Positions 18,877 through 26,820 of a DNA stretch of 37,478 bases are shown here, in pieces. The DNA comes from Alphaproteobacteria bacterium (GTDB lineage Bacteria > Pseudomonadota > Alphaproteobacteria > Reyranellales > Reyranellaceae): positions 1-37,478 of the forward strand of contig JAFAKN010000119.1 in the NCBI GenBank assembly GCA_019235415.1. The letters are read 5' to 3'. The notes under the pieces are model-generated. The model was not told the origin of the DNA. It saw only the letters and a program-made list of their open reading frames with translations, and made no database searches. Made by a program: the position numbers and the translations under genes. Numbering within the stretch: position 1 is the stretch's first letter; every line of letters begins with the position of its first letter.

Positions 18877-20730
18877 ATGGCTGAGCGTATCGGCGTTCGA
18901 AGTCCGGCGCAGCGTCCCGCACTGCAACATCTCATCTCCGGTCTGCCGAAGGGCGGCGTCATCGGGCAGATCGCGGCCAACGCGTTGCTACACCCAACGG
19001 CCATCGCCGTGGCGAGCGACGAGGGGGAGACGAGTTACGCCCGCCTGATGGCCGCGGTAAGCGACCTTGCGGTCGAAATGACCACTGCCGGCGCCGGCCC
19101 GGAGGTCCTGGTGGGCATCTGCATGCCACGGTGCCGTGATCTGATCGTGGCCATGCTGGCTGCGCTGCGGACCGGCGGCGCTTTCCTGCCGCTCGATCCT
19201 GGCTGGCCTCTGGAGCGCATCCGTCGCGTGCTCGAGGATGCCGGCTGCCCCGTTGTCGTTGCTCCCCCGGCCCGGGCTGCCGACCTGGCCGCGCCTGGGC
19301 GGCACGTCCTCGGTGACGAGCCCGACGGCCGTCGCGTGATCGGTGAGCACGGCGACGCGGTCGCCACCGGCGAGCACCTCGCCTACGTCATCTACACCTC
19401 GGGTTCGACCGGCGAACCCAAGGGCATCGAGATCAACAAGGCCAGCCTTGCGAACCTCGTCGACTGGCATGTCGACACGTTCGGCGTGGGGCCGGCCGAT
19501 CGCGTGAGCTGCCTGTCCGGGCTGAGCTTCGATGCCCTGGTGTGGGAGCTGCTGCCGGCGTTGGCCGCCGGCGCCACGATCTGCCTCACCCCGGAGGCGG
19601 TGCGCAGCTCCGCCGCCGGCCTGCAGCAATGGCTGATCGATCAAGAGATCACCATCGCCTATGTGCCGACGACACTGGCGGAAACGCTGATCGCGACCGA
19701 ATGGCCGGCCACGACGGCACTGCGCACCATGCTGACCGGCGGCGATGCGCTTCATGTCTGGCCCAAACCCAATCTCCCTTTCACCGTCGTCAACAACTAT
19801 GGGCCAAGCGAATGCACGGTCGTGGCGACCTCCGGTGTCGTGCCATGCCGACCGGTGAACGGCGCCGCCCCGACCATCGGCCGGCCCATCGCCAATTGCC
19901 GCGTCTACATCCTGGGCGATGACGGCGCCCCGGTGCGCCCCGGCGAGGTTGGCGAGATCCATCTCGCCGGCGCCAATGTCGGCCGCGGCTATCGCGGTCG
20001 TCCGGCACTGACGGCGGAGAAGTTTTTTGCCAACGAGGCGAACGAGCGGCTGTACCGGACCGGCGATCTCGGCAGCTGGACCGCAGAAGGCGACATCGCC
20101 TTCCATGGCCGGCGCGACGAGCAGCTCAAGATCCGCGGCTATCGCGTCGAGCCCAACGAGATCTCGGCGGCGCTCGACGGCCATCCTTCGGTCGGCCAGA
20201 GCGCCGTGGTGCTGCGCGACGAGGGCGACACCCGGCGCCTGGTCGCCTATGTCGTGCCGACATCGCCCGGGCAAGCGAGCGCGGTCGAGTTGCGCAAGTT
20301 CCTGGCCGGATGCCTGCCGGTCTACATGCTGCCCGACCTGTTCGTGCGCCTGGACGCGCTGCCGCTCACAGCCAACGGCAAGCTCGACAGGCTCGCCCTG
20401 CCTCGACCAACCCCTGACAACACGCTGAGCGGCGCGCTTTATCGCGAACCGTCCTCGGATGTCGAGCGCCAGATCGCGCAGCTGATCCGGGATCTGCTGC
20501 GGCTCGAACGGGTTGGAGCGGACGACAATTTCTTCCTGTTGGGAGGCCATTCGTTGCTGGGAACCCAGCTCGTGCTGGGGATTCGCGAGCGGTTCGGCGC
20601 CGAGCTGATGCTGCGCGACCTGTTCGAAGGCCCGACCGTCGCGCAGCTTGCGCACAAGGTCGAGGAAGCGGTGTTCAAGTTGGTGTCCTCGATGGGCGAG
20701 GAAGAGGTTCGGCGTCGTCTGACGCATTAG
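18877..20730 (+). CDS. NRPS loading protein: adenylation domain plus peptidyl carrier domain (predicted Leu-activating)
   Basis: Activates an amino acid as aminoacyl-AMP and loads it on its own carrier domain. The 617 residues hold an A domain (about 28-510) with YTSGSTGEPKG at 173-183, YGPSE at 308-312, YRTGD and the C-terminal lysine K502 in NGKLDR; then a carrier domain with LGGHSL, phosphopantetheine serine S559. There is no condensation or epimerase domain, so this is an initiation or tailoring-platform protein. By hand alignment to GrsA the pocket reads D-A-W-Y-L-G-N-V-V-K, one change from the leucine signature DAWFLGNVVK. A P450 gene follows after seven bases; free-standing A-PCP proteins paired with P450s usually present the amino acid for beta-hydroxylation. 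Leu is a prediction. Confidence 0.93.
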   Translation: MAERIGVRSPAQRPALQHLISGLPKGGVIGQIAANALLHPTAIAVASDEGETSYARLMAAVSDLAVEMTTAGAGPEVLVGICMPRCRDLIVAMLAALRTGGAFLPLDPGWPLERIRRVLEDAGCPVVVAPPARAADLAAPGRHVLGDEPDGRRVIGEHGDAVATGEHLAYVIYTSGSTGEPKGIEINKASLANLVDWHVDTFGVGPADRVSCLSGLSFDALVWELLPALAAGATICLTPEAVRSSAAGLQQWLIDQEITIAYVPTTLAETLIATEWPATTALRTMLTGGDALHVWPKPNLPFTVVNNYGPSECTVVATSGVVPCRPVNGAAPTIGRPIANCRVYILGDDGAPVRPGEVGEIHLAGANVGRGYRGRPALTAEKFFANEANERLYRTGDLGSWTAEGDIAFHGRRDEQLKIRGYRVEPNEISAALDGHPSVGQSAVVLRDEGDTRRLVAYVVPTSPGQASAVELRKFLAGCLPVYMLPDLFVRLDALPLTANGKLDRLALPRPTPDNTLSGALYREPSSDVERQIAQLIRDLLRLERVGADDNFFLLGGHSLLGTQLVLGIRERFGAELMLRDLFEGPTVAQLAHKVEEAVFKLVSSMGEEEVRRRLTH

Positions 20731-20737
20731 GTGTCGC

Positions 20738-22000
20738 ATGGGCGAAGTCGCGGACGGATCCTCTGCAGCCTTCTCGGCGGCAGAGGCACCGCCCAGCCTG
20801 TATCGGTTGCTCGATCCGGAGGTCCTGGCCGACCCCTATCCGCTCTATCGCACGTTGCGCGAGCACGACCCGGTGATGTGGGATCCCTTTCTCCACTCAT
20901 GGGTCGTCACGAGCTATCGCGAGGTCGTCAGCGTCCTGCACAGGTTCTCGGCCGATCGCACGCCGACCCCCGAGCAGCTCAAGGCCATGGGCCTGAAGGC
21001 GCTCGAGCCGATCGCGGCCGTCATGGTTCGGCAGATGCTGTTCATGGACGCCCCGGCGCACACCCGGCTGCGCGGCCTGTGCTCGCACGCCTTCACGTCG
21101 CGCCGGGTCGACCACCTTCGCCCGCACATCCAGAACATCGCGGACGGCCTGATCGACGCCGTCGCGGCGCAGGGCCGGATGGACGTCATCGCCGACTTCG
21201 CCGCACCGCTGCCCGCCATCGTGACGGCCGAGCTGATGGGCCTGCCGACCAGCGATCACGTGCAGCTGAAGGCCTGGTCGGCCGACTTCGCCGAGATGCT
21301 CGGGAACTTCCAGCACAATCCGGATCGCATCGCGCGCGTCCTCAAGAGCCTGGAGGAGATGACCGGCTATTTTCGCGCCGCCGTCCGTGAGCAGCAGCGC
21401 CAGCCGCGCCGCGGCCTGATCCGGCTGCTGCTCGAAGCGTGCGAAGGCGATGCCCGGCTGAGCGAGGAGGAGGTCATTGCCAACGTGATCGTCACGATGG
21501 TCGGCGGCCAGGAGACCACGACCAACCTGATCGGGAACGGCCTGCTCACCCTGGTCCGCAATCCCCGCGCGCTTGCCCAGCTGCGCGACGATCCCACCAT
21601 CCTCGAATCGGGCGTCGAGGAGCTCCTGCGCTACGAAAGCCCCAGCCAGCACACCGCACGCCTCGCCCCGGAAGACACCGAGCTTGGCGGCAAGCACATC
21701 GCCAAGCGTGACGCCGTGATCGCCGTGATGGCCGCTGCCAATCGCGATCCCGCACGCTTCCCCGATCCCGACCGGCTCGACCTGGTGCGGCCCAACAATC
21801 GGCATGTCGCGTTCGGCTGGGCGGCGCATTTCTGCTTCGGCGCGCCGCTCGCCCGGATCGAGGGGCAGGTGGCGTTTTCCACCCTGCTCCGCCGCTTGCC
21901 GCGACTCCGCCTGGCGCCAGGTTCGCTGCAGTGGCGCCAGAATCTCGGACTGCGCGGGCTGGTTTCGCTCCCGGTAGTGTTCGACGGGCGGGCTTCATGA
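20738..22000 (+). CDS. Cytochrome P450 of the peptide synthetase operon
   Basis: A soluble bacterial class I-type P450 of 420 residues. Landmarks are the I-helix GGQETT (256-261), the K-helix E295-x-x-R298, and the heme loop FGWAAHFCFG (359-368) with cysteine ligand C366. The glycine normally found in FGxGxHxC is alanine here (A362), a mild departure. It sits between the A-PCP gene and the C-A-PCP-TE gene, with a seven-base gap before it and an ATGA overlap after it, so it is certainly part of the operon. By analogy with NovI, NikQ and P450sky it probably oxidises the aminoacyl group on the upstream carrier, for example at the beta carbon of Leu. Oxidation of the released peptide is the alternative. 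No ferredoxin or reductase gene is nearby. Confidence 0.93.
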   Translation: MGEVADGSSAAFSAAEAPPSLYRLLDPEVLADPYPLYRTLREHDPVMWDPFLHSWVVTSYREVVSVLHRFSADRTPTPEQLKAMGLKALEPIAAVMVRQMLFMDAPAHTRLRGLCSHAFTSRRVDHLRPHIQNIADGLIDAVAAQGRMDVIADFAAPLPAIVTAELMGLPTSDHVQLKAWSADFAEMLGNFQHNPDRIARVLKSLEEMTGYFRAAVREQQRQPRRGLIRLLLEACEGDARLSEEEVIANVIVTMVGGQETTTNLIGNGLLTLVRNPRALAQLRDDPTILESGVEELLRYESPSQHTARLAPEDTELGGKHIAKRDAVIAVMAAANRDPARFPDPDRLDLVRPNNRHVAFGWAAHFCFGAPLARIEGQVAFSTLLRRLPRLRLAPGSLQWRQNLGLRGLVSLPVVFDGRAS

Positions 22001-25000
22001 ACTCGCCAAGCAATACGCTGTCGGCCGACAAGCAGCTCCTGCTGCGCGAGTTCCTGCGCGGCAACGCAGCGCAACATCGTGCAGCGGGCGACAGCGTCCA
22101 GCCGCGCGGTCCGAACGAGGCGGTCCCGCTGTCTGCGGAACAGCGGCACGTCTGGCTGCATGCCTCGCTCGCGGCCGAGGTGCCGCTCTACAACGAGGCC
22201 TTCACCATCCATCGGCGCGGACCGTTCGATCTGTCGGCCCTGCAACACGCCTTGAACGAATTTATCCGCCGCCACGAGATCTGGCGCACGGCGTTCGAGG
22301 AAGAAGCCGGCATGGTCCGCACGCGCGTCCTGACCGAGGTGCGCGTCGAGCTGCCCTTCACCGACCTCGCTCACTTGGCGGAGGCCGACCGGGAGCAGGC
22401 CGCGTTACGGCTGGCGACCGACGACGCACGGCGGCCATTCGATCTCGCATCGCCGCCGCTGCTGCGCGGCCGCGTGGTGCGCATGGCCGGCGACGCCCAT
22501 CGTCTCTACCTCGCACTCCATCACCTGATCTTCGACGGGGTGTCGATCTACCGCGTGCTGATGCCGGAGCTGGCCGCCCTGTACGAAGCTTTCCGGGCGG
22601 TAAGGCGCCCAGCACTCCCTGCCCCGCGCCTTCAGTACGCCGACTACACGGCCTGGCGCACGCGAGAGCTGCAAGGTGACGCGATCGCCGGCGCGTTGGA
22701 CTACTGGCGGCACAAGCTTTCAGGGGAGCTCTCCGAGCTGGATCTTCCCGTCGATCGCCTCGGCAGCGCCCGGCCCAGCTACCGTGGCGACATGGAGACG
22801 TTCGCGCTCTCGCCCGAGCTGTCAGCCGCTTTGCGCGATCTGGCGGCGCGACTGGGATGCACGCTGTACGCCGTCCTGCTGGCGGCGTTCAAGGTGCTGC
22901 TGCATCGATACAGCGGCCAACGAGACATTGTCATCGGCGGCCTCACCGACATGCGGCGACGACCGGAGCTGCAATCCGTCGTCGGCTATTTCCTCAACGG
23001 CCTGGCGCTGCGTACAGAACCTTCGCCGCAGATGGCGTTCGAAGCCTACCTGCTGCGCGTCCAGTCGACGATCGTCGAAGCGCTCGACAATGCCGCCGCG
23101 CCGCTCGACCTGGTGATCCGCGAGATCCGCCCACGCCGCGCCGGCAGCCGCAATCCGCTGTTCAATGTGCTGTTCTCCATCCAGCCGCCGACCGGCGAAT
23201 ACGCCGACGGTTGGGACCTGACGCAGATGGACGTGGCGATCGGTACGGCCAAATTCGATCTCTACCTCGAGCTCGAGGAAGCCGCCGACCGCATCCTGGG
23301 TCGCTTCCTCTACAGCACCGAACTGTTCGAGCCGGCCACCATTCGCCGCATGATCGGCCATTGGACGAGCCTGCTGGCCGGCGTTACGCGCGATCCACAT
23401 TGCCGCATCGCCGACTTGCCCCTCCTGACCGAAGGCGAGCAGCGTGAGTTGCTCGGGCGGCTCAACGACACCTGGCAGCCCTATCCGAACACCACGCTGC
23501 CCGCCTGGTTCGAGGCCCAGGTGCAGAAGACACCGGACGCCATCGCCATCGAAGGCAACGACCTCACCTGGCGCTACCGCGAGCTCTGGCAGCGCGTTGA
23601 CGCCCTGACACGGCGCCTGCAGCGGGCAGGCATCGGGTGCGAGACGCTGGTCGGCATCGCCATGGACCGCTCGCCGGCGATGGTGGTGGCATTGCTGGCC
23701 ATCCTGCGCGCCGGCGGCGCCTACCTCCCGCTCGATCCGGACTTGCCGCCCGCCCGACTCGAGCTGTTGATCAACGATGCCAGCCCGCCGTTCGTCGTCA
23801 CCGAACTGCCGCTTGTCGGGCGCCTGCCGCGGTCGAAGGCGCGCATCTTGCTCTACGACGACACGCCCGAGTGGAGCGCGGTTTCGGCGCTGGTAGATGC
23901 GATCGTCGGCCCGGCAAACCTCGCTTATGTCCTGTACACGTCCGGTTCGACGGGGCGGCCGAAGGCGGTCGAGATCGAGCACCGGGCGGTCGTCAACCTG
24001 CTCGCCGCCATGCAGCAAAAGCTCGCACTCGGCGCCGACGATGCGGTGCTGGCGGTCACGACCCTTTCCTTCGACATCGCGGGCCTGGAGCTGTTCCTGC
24101 CGCTGGTCTCGGGCGCAAGGCTCGTCATCGCCACGCGCCAAGAGGCGAGCGATCCTGCCAAGCTCGGCCGTCTTCTCGAATATTCCCGATGCACCGTCAT
24201 GCAGGCGACGCCCGCGACCTGGCGCGGCCTCGTCGCCACAGGGTGGCCGGGCGGCGACCGGTTGAAGATCCTGTGCGGCGGCGAAGCGTTGCAAGCCGAC
24301 CTCGCGCAGGCGCTGCTGCAGCGTTGTGGCCGGCTATGGAACATGTACGGCCCCACCGAGACGACCATCTGGTCGCTCAGCCACGAGGTGCGGGCCGGCG
24401 ACAACCCGGTGCCGATCGGCCGGCCGCTGGCCAACACCCGCGTCCACGTCCTCGATCGTAACGGCGCGCCGGTCCCGGCAGGCGTTCCGGGCGAGCTGTT
24501 CATCGCCGGCGATGGCTTGGCGAGGGGCTACCGCAATGATCGCAGGCTGACCGACGGCAAGTTCGTGCGCTTGCCGCCGCTTGCCGACGAGCGGCTCTAT
24601 CGGACCGGCGATGTCGTCAAATACCGCGCCGACGGCGTGATCGAGTTCGTGGGCCGCATCGACAACCAGGTCAAAGTGCGCGGCTTCCGCGTCGGGCTGG
24701 AGGAAATCGAGGCCTGTCTCGTCTCGCATCCCGCGGTCCGCGCCTCGGCTGTGTGCGCATTCCCGGATACCAGCGGCGAGCTCGGCCTCGCGGCCTTCGT
24801 CGTCCGCCGCGATCCTCACCTCGAGACCGACGACCTCAGGGAGTTTCTGCGACGGCGCCTGCCCGACTACATGGTGCCCAACCGCTTGGCCGTGGTCCGT
24901 GCCCTACCTACGACACCCAACGGCAAGATCGACCGCAAGCGGCTCGCCGCGCTCGACGTCGAGCGTGCACCCCGCGCGCATGCCGCGGCACGCGACGCGC

Positions 25001-26049
25001 TCGAAGCGCGGCTCACCTGCATATGGCAGGACTTGTTCCAAGTCGACGAGATCGGCATCCACGACAACTTCTTCGACCTTGGCGGCCATTCCCTGCTTGC
25101 CGTGATGCTTCTGGCACGCATCAAGGAGGCGCTGGGCCGCGATGTGCCGCTCTCCGCGCTGTTCCAGGCGCCGACCATCGCGGGCCTCGCGGATGCGCTG
25201 CGCACTGGGTATCGGCAGAGCTTCTCTCATCTGGTGCGCCTGCGCTCCGGCACCAGCGGCCGGCCGCTGTTCATCGTGCACGGCATTTTCGGCAACGTGC
25301 TGCAGCTCGAGGCGCTGGCGCGCGCCATGCGGACGGAGCGGCCGCTCTACGCGCTGCAGGCGCGGGGCGCCGATCTCGAGCAGGAGCCGCATGCCACCAT
25401 CGCCGAGATGGCCGACGCATACATGGCAGCGATCCGCACTGTTCAACCGCAAGGCCCCTATGCGCTCGCCGGATATTCCTTCGGCGGCTTGATCGCCTTC
25501 GAGATGGCGCGGCAGTTCCGCCTGCAGAGCGAGGAGATCGAGCTTCTGGCGTTGTTCGAGACCGACCTCTACGACCGCTATCTGCCACTCCTCGATGCCA
25601 TCGCCTACCGCTGCCGACTGATCGGCAGAGTGGTCGCAAAGGCTCGCGAGATGCCGATGCGCCAACTGCCCGTTTATCTCCAATCCAAGCTGCAGAAGCT
25701 CTGGATCAGGATGCTGGTCCGGCTGGGGCTGCGCGACTACCCGGTGACCATCGACGAGGCGCCTGCGGACGGCCCGTTCAAGGACCGGCTCTACGCCATG
25801 TACCAGCTGGGCGCGCGCGCGTTCTTCGCCTTCAACCCGAAGCCTTACGACCGCACCATCTGCGTGTTTCGCGTCACGCGGCCACGCTACGAAGTGTGCG
25901 ACCCGTTGCCGATCTGGCGCCGCATTGCGCGTGCCGTCGAGGTCTACGACATCGAGGGCGACCACGACACGATCATGTACGAGCCGCACGTCCGGTCCCT
26001 GGCGGCACAGCTCAGCCGATGCCTGGCCAGCCTGGAAACTCGCGAATAG
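21997..26049 (+). CDS. Nonribosomal peptide synthetase module C-A-PCP-TE (predicted Gly-activating), 1350 aa
   Basis: A complete terminal module. Condensation domain about 44-470, with RHEIWRTAF at 92-100 and the catalytic HHLIFDG at 175-181. Adenylation domain about 490-985, with YTSGSTGRPK at 647-656, YGPTE, YRTGD and the lysine K977 in NGKIDR. Carrier domain about 1000-1065, LGGHSLL with S1032. Type I thioesterase about 1085-1345, GYSFGG with S1161, D1190 and H1323. The pocket, read by hand with Q in the VMQATPATW segment taken as the fourth residue, is D-I-L-Q-L-G-M-I-W-K, close to the glycine signature DILQLGLIWK as I recall it. There is no epimerase or methyltransferase. The start ATG overlaps the P450 stop (ATGA). 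It should join the upstream aminoacyl group to Gly and release or cyclise the product. Confidence 0.95.
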   Translation: MNSPSNTLSADKQLLLREFLRGNAAQHRAAGDSVQPRGPNEAVPLSAEQRHVWLHASLAAEVPLYNEAFTIHRRGPFDLSALQHALNEFIRRHEIWRTAFEEEAGMVRTRVLTEVRVELPFTDLAHLAEADREQAALRLATDDARRPFDLASPPLLRGRVVRMAGDAHRLYLALHHLIFDGVSIYRVLMPELAALYEAFRAVRRPALPAPRLQYADYTAWRTRELQGDAIAGALDYWRHKLSGELSELDLPVDRLGSARPSYRGDMETFALSPELSAALRDLAARLGCTLYAVLLAAFKVLLHRYSGQRDIVIGGLTDMRRRPELQSVVGYFLNGLALRTEPSPQMAFEAYLLRVQSTIVEALDNAAAPLDLVIREIRPRRAGSRNPLFNVLFSIQPPTGEYADGWDLTQMDVAIGTAKFDLYLELEEAADRILGRFLYSTELFEPATIRRMIGHWTSLLAGVTRDPHCRIADLPLLTEGEQRELLGRLNDTWQPYPNTTLPAWFEAQVQKTPDAIAIEGNDLTWRYRELWQRVDALTRRLQRAGIGCETLVGIAMDRSPAMVVALLAILRAGGAYLPLDPDLPPARLELLINDASPPFVVTELPLVGRLPRSKARILLYDDTPEWSAVSALVDAIVGPANLAYVLYTSGSTGRPKAVEIEHRAVVNLLAAMQQKLALGADDAVLAVTTLSFDIAGLELFLPLVSGARLVIATRQEASDPAKLGRLLEYSRCTVMQATPATWRGLVATGWPGGDRLKILCGGEALQADLAQALLQRCGRLWNMYGPTETTIWSLSHEVRAGDNPVPIGRPLANTRVHVLDRNGAPVPAGVPGELFIAGDGLARGYRNDRRLTDGKFVRLPPLADERLYRTGDVVKYRADGVIEFVGRIDNQVKVRGFRVGLEEIEACLVSHPAVRASAVCAFPDTSGELGLAAFVVRRDPHLETDDLREFLRRRLPDYMVPNRLAVVRALPTTPNGKIDRKRLAALDVERAPRAHAAARDALEARLTCIWQDLFQVDEIGIHDNFFDLGGHSLLAVMLLARIKEALGRDVPLSALFQAPTIAGLADALRTGYRQSFSHLVRLRSGTSGRPLFIVHGIFGNVLQLEALARAMRTERPLYALQARGADLEQEPHATIAEMADAYMAAIRTVQPQGPYALAGYSFGGLIAFEMARQFRLQSEEIELLALFETDLYDRYLPLLDAIAYRCRLIGRVVAKAREMPMRQLPVYLQSKLQKLWIRMLVRLGLRDYPVTIDEAPADGPFKDRLYAMYQLGARAFFAFNPKPYDRTICVFRVTRPRYEVCDPLPIWRRIARAVEVYDIEGDHDTIMYEPHVRSLAAQLSRCLASLETRE

Positions 26050-26058
26050 GCGCAGGCC

Positions 26059-26715
26059 ATGGCGATAGCGGTCGAAGCCTGCCTCGCGGCGCTCGACGTG
26101 GGCGCGCCGACGCGGACGAAGCTGGCGGATCTGTTGTCCCCGGACGAGCGCGCACGCGCTTGTGCGTTCCACTCCGAACAGCATCGTAGTCGGTATATCG
26201 TCCGTCGCGGGCGGCTTCGCGAGCTGCTTGCCCAACGACTGGGCAAGAAGCCGCAGGCCATCGACCTGACCAACAACGCGTTCGGCAAGCCCTCGCTTGT
26301 CGATGGGCCGCTCTGCTTCAACCTGTCTCATTCGAGAGCCACGGCGCTTTACGTAATGGCTCGCGGCGTCGAGGTGGGATGCGACATCGAATGGCGATTG
26401 CCTGAGTTGGCGAGCCGCCGCGTAGCCGATTGGCTGTTCTCCGCCGGCGAACGGGCGGCGCTCGATTCGCTGCAGGGCGATGCCTGGCTGGAAGGCTTCT
26501 TCAACTGCTGGACCCGCAAGGAGGCGGTGCTGAAGGGCCGCGGCCGCGGCCTGTCCCAGCCGTTCGATTTCGACGTCAGCCTCCGCCCGGGGGAACCGGC
26601 GACGATCCTGCGCGGCGCAGGAGGCTGGTCGCTTCGAGCGTTGGAGCCGATGCCCGGTCTGCACGCCGCCATCGCGGTACAGGCGGAGGATTGGCAGCTG
26701 CTTTCGTCATGCTGA
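26059..26715 (+). CDS. Sfp-type 4'-phosphopantetheinyl transferase
   Basis: Attaches phosphopantetheine from CoA to carrier-domain serines, converting apo to holo form. The 218 residues carry the Sfp-family motifs: FGKPSL at 75-80, CFNLSHS at 86-92, the Mg2+-binding GCDIE with D109 and E111, and WTRKEAVLKGRGRGL from 151. It begins nine bases after the synthetase stop and is surely in the same operon; its natural targets are the two carrier domains encoded upstream. The last residues (LLSSC) and the stop codon run into palindromic repeat A copy 4, so the native C terminus may have been trimmed or extended by the repeat. Confidence 0.94.
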   Translation: MAIAVEACLAALDVGAPTRTKLADLLSPDERARACAFHSEQHRSRYIVRRGRLRELLAQRLGKKPQAIDLTNNAFGKPSLVDGPLCFNLSHSRATALYVMARGVEVGCDIEWRLPELASRRVADWLFSAGERAALDSLQGDAWLEGFFNCWTRKEAVLKGRGRGLSQPFDFDVSLRPGEPATILRGAGGWSLRALEPMPGLHAAIAVQAEDWQLLSSC

Positions 26716-26796
26716 GCGCAGCGGAGGATCTGATCCCGTTTCGACGAGCATGCCGTCCGCATGCCATGAGATCCTTCGCTGCGCTCAGGATGACAA
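26703..26796. repeat. Dispersed palindromic repeat, family A, copy 4
   Basis: TCATGCTGAGCGCAGCGGAGGATC at the left, minus its last bases, pairs with GATCCTTCGCTGCGCTCAGGATGACA at the right; the central GCATGCCGTCCGCATGC adds symmetry. It contains the stop codon of the phosphopantetheinyl transferase (26713-26715) and precedes the convergent end of rarA. Confidence 0.8.
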
Positions 26797-26820
26797 ACGG
26801 TGTCACGATGACAGAGCGAC

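Noticed and set aside
21997-26049. Epimerase or methyltransferase domain within the synthetase
   Set aside because: Domain lengths account for C, A, PCP and TE only; no insertion after the A domain core motifs and no epimerase block between PCP and TE.
24904-26664. 586-codon minus-strand frame opposite the synthetase and PPTase
   Set aside because: Antisense shadow of two genes with intact catalytic motifs on the plus strand.
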